Source: an uncultured Actinomyces sp. (GTDB lineage: Bacteria; Actinomycetota; Actinomycetes; Actinomycetales; Actinomycetaceae). Taken from it: a stretch of 21,191 bases of DNA. Below, one piece after another: positions 15,436-21,191 of this stretch; the stretch's first letter is position 1, and each line of letters starts with the position of its first letter. The translations under genes were made by a program, and so were the position numbers. The notes beneath the pieces were generated by a model. It searched no databases. It was not told the origin of the DNA and saw only the letters and a program-made list of their open reading frames with translations. Where the stretch lies: the NCBI GenBank assembly GCA_902373545.1, contig CABKMZ010000032.1:1-21191 (forward strand). The letters are read 5' to 3'.

Positions 15436-15663
15436 ATGGAGATCTTCATCGGCATCCGCGACAACACGCGCCAGCTCGCCCTCGACGTCGACATGACCGA
15501 AAACGAACTCATGGCGAAGGTCAACGAGGCCCTCGTCTCCGCCAATGGCGTCCTCGACCTCACCGACACCAAGGGCCAGCGCACCCTCGTGCCCGCCCAC
15601 GCCCTCGGCTACGTGCAGATCGCCAGCAAGACCGAGCGCCGCGTCGGCTTCGCGATCCACTGA
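15436..15663 (+). CDS. DUF3107 family protein (TB9.4-like)
   Basis: The 75-residue protein starts at ATG 15436, six bases after AAGGAG. It spans a full DUF3107 domain: 'MEIFIGIRDNTRQLALDVDM', 'ALVSANGVLDLTDTKGQRTL' and 'VPAHALGYVQIASKTERRVG'. Members are short actinobacterial proteins, including mycobacterial TB9.4 (Rv3208A). Function is unknown. The gene lies divergent from adnA and convergent with the ferritin-like gene, the arrangement expected from the conserved actinobacterial neighbourhood. No signal peptide or membrane segment. Confidence 0.92.
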   Translation: MEIFIGIRDNTRQLALDVDMTENELMAKVNEALVSANGVLDLTDTKGQRTLVPAHALGYVQIASKTERRVGFAIH

Positions 15664-15680
15664 CGCACCATCCGACGCAC

Positions 15681-15730
15681 GAGGCCGGGGAGCACACTGC
15701 GGAACTGAACCGCTCGCGCTCCCCGGCCTC
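15681..15730. terminator. Bidirectional terminator hairpin between DUF3107 and ferritin-like gene
   Basis: GAGGCCGGGGAGC (15681-15693) pairs perfectly with GCTCCCCGGCCTC (15718-15730). The 24-base interior can form a further GCGG/CCGC stem. It sits exactly between two convergent stop codons. No long T-tract follows on either side, but stem strength and position support termination for both genes. Confidence 0.7.
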
Positions 15731-15750
15731 GTCTATGCCCGTCGGACCGC

Positions 15751-16380
15751 TCAGGCCTTCAGGTGAATGTCCTTCATGCGCTCGCCGTGACGCTTGATGA
15801 CATACTCCGTGATCTCATCGACGTTGTCCGGCGTCATCGCGAGCTGCGGGTAGGTGAACAGCGTGGCGCGCACGAGGCCCAGCGCCTCGCCGGCAACGCG
15901 GCGACCCCACAGGGACAGGCGATCCGCCAGCTGCGGGTCCGCCTCAATCTGCGGCCCCAGATGCTCGCGCACCCAATGCCCCTGCTCGAAGGGCCACACG
16001 TCCTCAATCCCCTCAAACAGGCCGTGGACTCGGGCAACACGGATCAACATATCGCCGAGCATGCCGCGCGTAATAAAGGTCTTCACCGAGCGCTCCGCGA
16101 ACGTCGTCGGACGAGTGCGCGCATCCAAATCGTCATACGCGCGCGTAAACGCACCAGCGGCCTCCATCAGATCAAAGTCACGGTGCTCGCTCCACACCTC
16201 CAGCTGCTGGTACAGCGCGAAACACTGCGCAGCCATGCGCGCGTGCTCCACGTGCGCCTCGAACGTGGGAGCCTGCTCGCCGTCCTTCGCCAGGCGCGTC
16301 ATAAACGCCAGCGACGAATAGGCGAGAATACCAATGACATCAGTGTCGTCGGCCGGGACAGAAACATATTCATGAGCCAT
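15751..16380 (-). CDS. Ferritin-like (MiaE_2-type) fold protein
   Basis: The 209-residue protein starts at ATG 16380 ('MAHEYVSVPADDTDVIGILA'). It is almost wholly helical and matches the actinobacterial ferritin-like/MiaE_2 family found beside a DEAD-box helicase and DUF3107 (mycobacterial Rv3210c position). Recognisable segments are 'LAYSSLAFMTRLAKDGEQAP', 'HVEHARMAAQCFALYQQLEV', 'AFTRAYDDLDARTRPTTFAE', 'EDVWPFEQGHWVREHLGP' and 'RVAGEALGLVRATL'. Family members bind a di-iron centre in some branches, with a tRNA hydroxylase relationship proposed from similarity to MiaE. Here the helix that would carry E-x-x-H reads 'AAQCFALY', so the metal site may be lost. No Shine-Dalgarno is evident; leaderless translation is possible. 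Longer open frame upstream is not protein-like. Confidence 0.85.
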   Translation of the reverse strand: MAHEYVSVPADDTDVIGILAYSSLAFMTRLAKDGEQAPTFEAHVEHARMAAQCFALYQQLEVWSEHRDFDLMEAAGAFTRAYDDLDARTRPTTFAERSVKTFITRGMLGDMLIRVARVHGLFEGIEDVWPFEQGHWVREHLGPQIEADPQLADRLSLWGRRVAGEALGLVRATLFTYPQLAMTPDNVDEITEYVIKRHGERMKDIHLKA

Positions 16381-16631
16381 GAGTACAGCATAGTGCCTGA
16401 CAAGCCCTCCGGCTCCCACTATCCACACAATCCCCCATTCCCCCAGCTCCCTGTGACCAGCACCTCCCCCGCTGTCAGCCTTGACACGATTACACTGAAA
16501 GGTGACCACCGGAAGCCCGGTCGCATTCTTTTTGCACATCACACATTCGCGCGGACGACAATCCCCGCGCCAGACAATGCGCGATCGGCACCGACCCCAA
16601 CCCCGGAAAAGCCCGGGAGACAAGGCAGATC

Positions 16632-18446
16632 GTGACCAACACGAGCATCGAGGCCATCGAGCCCACCCCCGACAACGACGCCACCACACAGAGCGAGGCC
16701 ACCACGCAGGAGGCCACCCCGGCCTCGTCCGTCGAATACTCCGCAGGCGTCGTCCGCCTAGGCAACATCAAGCCCGCAGCCCCCGAGGTCGAAGAGGCCA
16801 CCCCGGACATCACCGGAAAGGGCGGCGACGACCTGGAGAAGAAATCCTTCGCGGACTTCGGCGTCACCGACCCGATCGTCGACGCCCTCGAAGACAAGGG
16901 CATCACGCACCCCTTCCCGATCCAGGCCCTGACGCTTGGCCCCGCGCTGGACCGCCACGACATCATCGGCCAGGCCAAGACCGGCACCGGCAAGACCCTC
17001 GGCTTCGGCATCCCCGTCCTCGAGGACGTCATCGCGCCCGACGAAGAGGGCTACGAGGACCTCCTCAACCCGAACAAGCCTCAGGCCCTCATCATCCTGC
17101 CGACCCGCGAGCTCACCAAGCAGGTCGCCCAGGATCTGCGCGAGGCCGCCAAGTACCTGTCGACCCGCATCGTCGAAATCTACGGCGGCGTCGCCTTCGA
17201 GCCCCAGATCGAGGCCCTCGAGCGTGGCGCCGACATCGTCGTGGGCACGCCCGGCCGCCTCATCGACCTGCTGCGCAAGGGCCACCTGCACCTGTCCGGC
17301 GTCGAAACCGTCGTCCTCGACGAGGCCGACGAGATGCTCGACCTGGGCTTCCTGCCCGACGTCGAGACGCTGCTGGCCCGCGTCCCCGAGAACCGCCACA
17401 CCATGCTGTTCTCCGCGACCATGCCCGGCCCCGTCGTGGCCCTCGCCCGCCGTTTCATGGTCCAGCCGACCCACATCCGCGCGCAGGACCCCGACGACCA
17501 GAACCAGACCGTCAACACGGTCAAGCAGGTCATCTACCGCGTTCACGCCATGAACAAGGTCGAGGTCGTCTCGCGCATCCTCCAGGCGGAGGGCCGCGGC
17601 CGCACCGTCATCTTCTGCCGCACCAAGCGCACCGCCGCCCGCCTGGGCGAGGACCTGACCGCCCGCGGCTTCGCGGTCGGCGCGCTGCACGGCGATCTCG
17701 GCCAGGGTGCCCGCGAGCAGGCTCTGCGCGCCTTCCGTAACGGCAAGGTCGACGTCCTGGTCGCCACCGACGTCGCCGCGCGAGGCATCGACGTCGACGA
17801 CGTCACGCACGTCATCAACTACCAGTGCCCCGAAGACGAGAAGATCTACATCCACCGCATCGGCCGCACGGGCCGCGCGGGCAACTCGGGCACGGCCGTC
17901 ACCTTCGTCGACTGGGACGATACACCGCGCTGGTCGCTCATCTCCAAGGCCCTGGGCCTGGGCGTGCCGGATCCGCTCGAGACCTACCACACCTCGCCCC
18001 ACCTGTTCACCGACCTGGATATTCCCGAGGGCACGACCGGCCGCCTGCCGCGCGCCAAGCGCACGCGCGCTGGCCTGGACGCCGAGGTTCTCGAGGACCT
18101 GGGCGGCTCCGCTCCCCGCTCCGAGGGACGAGGCCGTGGCGGCTCGCGTTCGGGCGGCTCGCGTTCGGGTGGCTCGCGTGGTGGGTCTCGCGGTGGCCGC
18201 GGGCGTTCCGCACGCGGCGACGCCTCCTCCGAGTCTTCACGTTCGCGCGGCTCGCGTCGCGGCACCCAGGACGGGGATCGCACGCTGAACGCCGGCAAGG
18301 GCGGCCGTTCCGACCGTGGCACTCGTGGCCGTGGCCGCGGCGAGCATTCGCAACGTTCCGATTCCGGTTCCGGTTCGGCTGGTTCTTCTTCCGAGCGTGC
18401 GCCCCGCGCCCGCAAGCGCATCCGCCGCCGCAAGGGCGGCGAGTGA
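16632..18446 (+). CDS. rhlE: DEAD-box RNA helicase (RhlE-like) with Arg/Gly/Ser-rich tail
   Basis: The 604-residue protein begins at GTG 16632 behind AAGGCAG. After an acidic, low-complexity N-terminus (about 1-70) comes a full DEAD-box core: Q motif (F73...Q98), AKTGTGKT (115-122), 'PTREL', 'TPGR', 'VLDEADEML', 'SAT', 'GRTVIFCRTKRTA', 'ATDVAARGIDV' and 'HRIGRTGR'. The last ~125 residues are a disordered basic tail of Arg-Gly-Ser-type repeats ending 'RKRIRRRKGGE', which should bind RNA nonspecifically. The protein would unwind RNA duplexes using ATP, in ribosome assembly or mRNA turnover. Its place next to the ferritin-like gene matches the mycobacterial rhlE locus, so the symbol is given on synteny and motif grounds. 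A 251-base region separates it from the divergent neighbour; no confident promoter was found there. Confidence 0.92.
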   Translation: MTNTSIEAIEPTPDNDATTQSEATTQEATPASSVEYSAGVVRLGNIKPAAPEVEEATPDITGKGGDDLEKKSFADFGVTDPIVDALEDKGITHPFPIQALTLGPALDRHDIIGQAKTGTGKTLGFGIPVLEDVIAPDEEGYEDLLNPNKPQALIILPTRELTKQVAQDLREAAKYLSTRIVEIYGGVAFEPQIEALERGADIVVGTPGRLIDLLRKGHLHLSGVETVVLDEADEMLDLGFLPDVETLLARVPENRHTMLFSATMPGPVVALARRFMVQPTHIRAQDPDDQNQTVNTVKQVIYRVHAMNKVEVVSRILQAEGRGRTVIFCRTKRTAARLGEDLTARGFAVGALHGDLGQGAREQALRAFRNGKVDVLVATDVAARGIDVDDVTHVINYQCPEDEKIYIHRIGRTGRAGNSGTAVTFVDWDDTPRWSLISKALGLGVPDPLETYHTSPHLFTDLDIPEGTTGRLPRAKRTRAGLDAEVLEDLGGSAPRSEGRGRGGSRSGGSRSGGSRGGSRGGRGRSARGDASSESSRSRGSRRGTQDGDRTLNAGKGGRSDRGTRGRGRGEHSQRSDSGSGSAGSSSERAPRARKRIRRRKGGE

Positions 18447-18480
18447 GGCGGTAGAGCCGCTGCGCTGATACGACATGCGG

Positions 18481-18510
18481 AGGGGTCCGAGCCGAAAGGC
18501 TTGGGCCCCT
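18481..18510 (+). terminator. Terminator hairpin with GAAA tetraloop after rhlE
   Basis: AGGGGTCCGAGCC (18481-18493) and GGCTTGGGCCCCT (18498-18510) form a continuous 13-bp stem including two G-U pairs, closed by a GAAA tetraloop. It begins 34 bases after the rhlE stop and is followed by CCCCTGTTTG, a weak U-stretch. Confidence 0.75.
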
Positions 18511-18539
18511 CCCCTGTTTGAGGCCTCAGGGCGCGGCAA

Positions 18540-18643
18540 GATTCAACCTGATCGGGAACATTCAACCCGTTAGGGAGGATTCAACCCGATCAGAAGGGGT
18601 TGAATCTTCCCGATCGGGTGTAACACCTCATCGGTAACAAGTA
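18540..18643. repeat. Repeat block A: three direct + two inverted half-sites (TTCAACCC type)
   Basis: ATTCAACC occurs at 18541, 18560 and 18579, exactly 19 bases apart. The inverted form GGGTTGAATC is at 18597-18606 and a related GGTGTAA at 18617-18623, again 19 bases apart. The third direct copy GATTCAACCC (18578-18587) and the first inverted copy form a 10-bp hairpin with a 9-base loop. CTGATCGGG (18548-18556) is complementary to CCCGATCAG (18585-18593), and CCCGATCGGG (18609-18618) is a palindrome. The block ends in CGGTAACAAGTATC. Confidence 0.85.
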
Positions 18644-18708
18644 TCGTCGCGGAACTTGCCGTCCGCGATGGCCCCAACCGACACACAACGTGCTCAGAAG
18701 GGGCAGCA

Positions 18709-18816
18709 GTGCACTAGATACGACAGCAATGCACTAGATAGGAGGGCATTGCACTACCTGCTATCTAGTGCAACGCTGCGCTAACTAGTGCAATACCCCT
18801 CGGCCACAAGCTCTAT
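18709..18816. repeat. Repeat block B: three direct + two inverted half-sites (TTGCACTA type)
   Basis: TGCACTA occurs at 18710, 18730 and 18750 (20-base period), and the inverted TAGTGCAA at 18766-18773 and 18786-18793 (20-base period). The third direct and first inverted copies form an 8-bp hairpin. TGCACTAGATAG (18730-18741) is fully complementary to CTATCTAGTGCA (18761-18772). The block ends in CGGCCACAAGCTCTATC, resembling the ends of the other two blocks. Confidence 0.85.
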
Positions 18817-18878
18817 CGCGGTAAATGCAGCTCCATAACAGCTACAACGAGCCTCCAGCCGAGCCACAGCTAACAGCG

Positions 18879-18963
18879 CTGCACTAGTTAGGGAGCATTA
18901 CACCACCTCCGAGCTGGTGTAAAACCCCGCTAAGTGGTGTAACACCACTTAGCAACAAGTATC
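18879..18963. repeat. Repeat block C: direct and inverted half-sites (TTACACCA type)
   Basis: TGCACTAGTTAGGGAG (from 18880) is followed 19 bases later by TTACACCA (18898-18905), then inverted TGGTGTAA at 18915-18922 and 18935-18942 (20-base period). CTAAGTGGTGT (18930-18940) and ACACCACTTAG (18942-18952) are a perfect 11-bp inverted repeat around a single A. GCACTAGTTAG (18881-18891) is the exact complement of CTAACTAGTGC (18781-18791) in block B. The block ends in AGCAACAAGTATC. Confidence 0.85.
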
Positions 18964-19013
18964 AGTATGGAGATGCGCCGCAACTCTCCAGTTGAAACAC
19001 GAGGCAATGCAGT

Positions 19014-20033
19014 TCAGCGGCGGCTGAAGAGACGGTTCACCACTGAGAAACACGCGCCAGCGACGAGGCCGCTAACAGCAGCACTCATCAGCTGCGTGGG
19101 CACAGCAAGACCCAAACCGCACGCGCTTGGCAGAGTTTCCTTGGGCTGCGAGGAGGTAGGCACCCCATCAGCAGCCTCCTGAGGCACGCAAGCAGCCGTC
19201 GACGAGGACCCCGGAGCCAGTTCAACACCATCATTCTGTTCGTCATAAGAGGCGACACTCTCACCCGTTGAGACTCGCACATCTCCCCTACTAGAAGCGA
19301 CGGGAGAAGACTCCACACCTTTAGCTTCACCAAAATCAACACAACGTCGAATCGCCTGCTTAACAGAGGAGGAAAACACACCCAGAACAAACATCATCGA
19401 CAGCGAAGCAGCGTAGGCTATTGCCATCTCAAAGAGTATAGTCCAACTTGACACCTCTGGCGAACAACGACCGGAATTACAATATGCTTGAAGCATCGAA
19501 TACGATTCAAGAACTTTGGGCATCAGTATGCCCATGATGATCAAAACGCCACCAACAACCGTATTCATCTCGGCTCGCCTGGCCTCAAACTTGATCATTA
19601 TCCACTGAAACAAGGATCCCACCATGAAAAGCACATGAATGAAGGCCACTTCATACGTAGACACAAGCCCCAACTGAGGCTCTCCTTCTCCTACATAGAA
19701 AGCCCATCTAACGTCACCAAGAAAATCGAACACAAATAGAAAGACAGCCAAATATACAGTGATGATCAACAGTCTCATCGTCAAGAGCAGACCGCTTTGT
19801 CGCCAGAATTTCATCACCCCTAGTCCAGTCAAAGCACAAAGGAAATATAGGGGAAGACCGTACATTATCCACAATGGCGCGACATACGCTTCATCAACAC
19901 GTAGCGATATATCAGCCAGCGTCATCCACACAAAATACGCGCTTACACCCAATAAGAGGAAGCAAATCAGTCCATACATCACTGCAACTCGCCATTGACG
20001 CAGCCACTCAAGAATTCGTTTACCCATGCTCAC
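19014..20033 (-). CDS. Multi-pass membrane protein of unknown function
   Basis: I do not recognise this family. The frame opens with GTG at 20033 (339 residues); ATG 20027 gives the same protein minus two residues. Hydrophobic segments at about residues 15-38, 52-74, 82-105, 125-147, 158-175 and 198-222 predict six membrane helices. Then comes a long polar, Ser/Thr/Glu-rich linker (about 235-300) and one more hydrophobic stretch (about 304-332), perhaps a seventh helix, before a basic end 'RLFSRR'. Base composition is clearly more AT-rich than neighbouring genes (by eye, in the mid-40s percent GC over much of it), suggesting acquisition by transfer. It follows the ankyrin gene by 34 bases on the same strand, so they probably share a transcript. 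No Shine-Dalgarno is obvious; TACACT (20039-20034) could be a -10 for a near-leaderless message. Confidence 0.75.
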   Translation of the reverse strand: MSMGKRILEWLRQWRVAVMYGLICFLLLGVSAYFVWMTLADISLRVDEAYVAPLWIMYGLPLYFLCALTGLGVMKFWRQSGLLLTMRLLIITVYLAVFLFVFDFLGDVRWAFYVGEGEPQLGLVSTYEVAFIHVLFMVGSLFQWIMIKFEARRAEMNTVVGGVLIIMGILMPKVLESYSMLQAYCNSGRCSPEVSSWTILFEMAIAYAASLSMMFVLGVFSSSVKQAIRRCVDFGEAKGVESSPVASSRGDVRVSTGESVASYDEQNDGVELAPGSSSTAACVPQEAADGVPTSSQPKETLPSACGLGLAVPTQLMSAAVSGLVAGACFSVVNRLFSRR

Positions 20034-20067
20034 AGTGTACCGCGGAGAGCTTTACACCTAGCACCGC

Positions 20068-21159
20068 TCACCGCCCCACGTCAGGCAGATCCGACTCCAC
20101 CAGGACCGGGTTCAGGCGCACCCAGGCCACGGCCAGCTCCGTGATGTCGTCGACTACCTGGTGGGACATGGAGCGACCCTTCAAGGAGGCGACGGCGGCC
20201 TCGGCGCGAGCCACGGAGGCAGGCGGCATCGGCAGGCCTGAACGCACGACACCGAGATACTGGTCCAGCAACGCCCCAAAAGAACGATCCCAGTTGATGC
20301 CGCCGTTGTCGTAGACCTCGTAGCCGACCCGCCCCGCAATGCGAATGACCTCGCCCTGCAGCGTCTGGCACTGGCCACTGTCAGGCACGAGAAGATCCCA
20401 TAATTCCCCGTGCTGGCGCAGAGCAGGCACGGAAGGATCCAGCTCCAGCCGCTCCCCCACGGCAGGCGCAGGCTTCGCCTCGCGCTGCTCCACCGCGAAC
20501 AGGGCGCACAGCTCCGACAACGCAGCCGAGGCCTCGTCGAACTCTTCCTGAGACACCGTCTCCGGCAGCCCGTGCGCGATGAACGTGCAGCGCATCCGAT
20601 CCATCGACCGCAGCGCGGTCGGCACACGCTCACCGACAGGTGCCCCAACGGACAGAAGCAACCGAATCACCGCGAGCGCGCGCGGGGCGTCCAGGAAGTT
20701 GTGCCAGGACACCACGTTCTCGACAAGCGTCGCCTTGCCGTACACCCTCGAATCAGCAACAACCAGCGGATCCGCGCCCCACGACATCATCCGCGACACG
20801 TCGGCAACAGGGAAACGCTCGACGACGTCAAACAACGCCGTCTGATCGGAGGTATCGCGCGCATTGATGTCGCCTCCGCGAGCGATCAGCATCGGAATCT
20901 GGTCGAGGCAACGCGACCGAACGCGCGCGTGGATCGGGGTACGTTCGTACCGATCACGCGAGTTGATGTCCTCGCCCCGCGCGAGTAGGAAGTCGGTGAT
21001 TTCCTCGGAGGCCGGGAAATGCATGAGCCGCGACTCATAGGCGGAACCCCGCAGGTACGCGCCGACCTCGCAGCGCTCGACCGCGCGCGCCACGGCCTCG
21101 ACGTCCCCGGAGGCGATGATTTGCTCGATGTCCGCGGGCAGGGTCTTGCGCAGGCGCAT
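20068..21159 (-). CDS. Ankyrin-repeat protein with conserved C-terminal 'LVP..GQ..T.QGEVIR' domain
   Basis: ATG at 21159 is preceded by a purine-rich GAGAGGAGAG. The 363-residue protein has ankyrin-type repeats at about residues 10-190: 'ITDFLLARGEDINSRDRYER', 'TPIHARVRSRCLDQIPMLIA', 'RGGDINARDTSDQTALFDVV', 'VSRMMSWGADPLVVADS', 'ALAVIRLLLSVGAPVGE'. A separate domain at about 240-363 contains 'ELWDLLVPDSGQCQTLQGEV', 'IRIAGRVGYEVYDNGGINWD' and a helical end. I recall similar W..LVP..G..QGE.IR..GR...NG.NWD strings in uncharacterised bacterial proteins, but cannot name a family. Ankyrin proteins act through protein binding, and some are immunity proteins of polymorphic toxins; that role here is a guess. 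No signal peptide, so cytoplasmic. First gene of a pair with the membrane protein. Confidence 0.85.
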   Translation of the reverse strand: MRLRKTLPADIEQIIASGDVEAVARAVERCEVGAYLRGSAYESRLMHFPASEEITDFLLARGEDINSRDRYERTPIHARVRSRCLDQIPMLIARGGDINARDTSDQTALFDVVERFPVADVSRMMSWGADPLVVADSRVYGKATLVENVVSWHNFLDAPRALAVIRLLLSVGAPVGERVPTALRSMDRMRCTFIAHGLPETVSQEEFDEASAALSELCALFAVEQREAKPAPAVGERLELDPSVPALRQHGELWDLLVPDSGQCQTLQGEVIRIAGRVGYEVYDNGGINWDRSFGALLDQYLGVVRSGLPMPPASVARAEAAVASLKGRSMSHQVVDDITELAVAWVRLNPVLVESDLPDVGR

Positions 21160-21191
21160 GCCTACTCTCCTCTCTGAGTTCCTGGGGCCAG

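Larger units (their letters stand above)
18447..19013. other. 567-base noncoding region between rhlE and the membrane-protein gene
   Basis: No credible gene lies here. It contains the rhlE terminator (18481-18510), the three repeat blocks A, B and C, and two linkers. The first linker has a 7-bp hairpin TCGCGGA/TCCGCGA (18647-18653 with 18661-18667). The second linker (about 18820-18878) shows no strong structure. The last ~50 bases before 19014 lie just downstream of the minus-strand membrane-protein gene and hold no clear T-rich terminator. Confidence 0.7.

Noticed and set aside
15358..15660. 101-codon N-terminal extension of AdnA
   Set aside because: It is antisense to the DUF3107 gene, and AdnA family length fits a start at 15357.
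8667..15663. Many long plus-strand open frames opposite adnA and adnB
   Set aside because: They are GC-rich shadows with Arg/Pro/Ala-heavy, low-complexity translations and no motifs; the minus strand carries complete helicase and nuclease motif sets.
16472..16496. rhlE promoter from TTGACA at 16481 and TACACT at 16491
   Set aside because: The two elements are only 4 bases apart and cannot serve as a -35/-10 pair; no better pair was found.
16381..16689. Upstream extension of the ferritin-like protein
   Set aside because: The added sequence is Trp/Arg/Cys-rich without protein character and runs into the start of the DEAD-box helicase gene.
18540..18963. CRISPR array
   Set aside because: Repeats are only 8-12 bases with partly conserved linkers, orientation flips within each block, and no cas genes are present.

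Overview
The window is high-GC DNA with C/G-rich third codon positions. It carries the actinobacterial gene set adnA-adnB (AdnAB recombination nuclease), a DUF3107 gene, a ferritin-like MiaE_2-type gene and a DEAD-box helicase. This order resembles the Mycobacterium tuberculosis Rv3201c-Rv3211 neighbourhood. Gene content and GC suggest an actinomycete, perhaps Actinomycetaceae (Schaalia/Actinomyces-like); the genus is an inference.

Layout. (1) 1-1043: 3' part of a GT4 glycosyltransferase, then a 378-base gap with an 11-bp hairpin. (2) 1422-2189: a GntR/UTRA regulator. (3) 2190-6163: an accessory cluster. A 455-residue protein combines a WXG-type helical N-terminus with a calpain-like cysteine protease domain (Cys216, His400, Asn416, Gln210), which suggests a type VII-secreted polymorphic toxin. 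It is followed by a small predicted cytoplasmic beta-rich protein, an overlapping 98-residue WXG100-sized protein, a DUF4268 nuclease-like protein, and a lipoprotein paralogous to the small beta-rich protein. (4) 6164-8662: an inverted toxin-antitoxin-like operon (Xre/ImmA metallopeptidase then DUF4411 PIN protein), a terminator, an ISL3 transposase relic with a frameshift, and a 5'-truncated second copy of the WXG-like gene. The lipoprotein plus WXG fragment looks like a second copy of the small-gene pair, split by the TA operon and the IS. (5) 8724-18446: the conserved core, with adnA-adnB on minus, DUF3107 on plus, the ferritin-like gene on minus and a DEAD-box helicase on plus, and well-formed terminator hairpins.

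(6) 18447-19013: a noncoding stretch with the most unusual structure in the window. Three related blocks each hold 2-3 direct copies of an 8-base half-site at 19-20 bp spacing, then two inverted copies at the same spacing, then a shared tail resembling ACAAG-TATC. The half-site differs between blocks (TTCAACCC, TTGCACTA, TTACACCA), yet self-complementarity is kept within each block. I know no named element that matches. (7) 19014-21159: a minus-strand pair, an ankyrin-repeat protein followed by a lower-GC multi-pass membrane protein of unknown function.

Functional reading: the core genes serve double-strand-break processing and RNA remodelling. The left flank looks like an antagonism/defence island (secreted protease toxin, possible immunity proteins, TA pair, IS scar). 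The right flank is a second accessory patch bordered by the repeat array.
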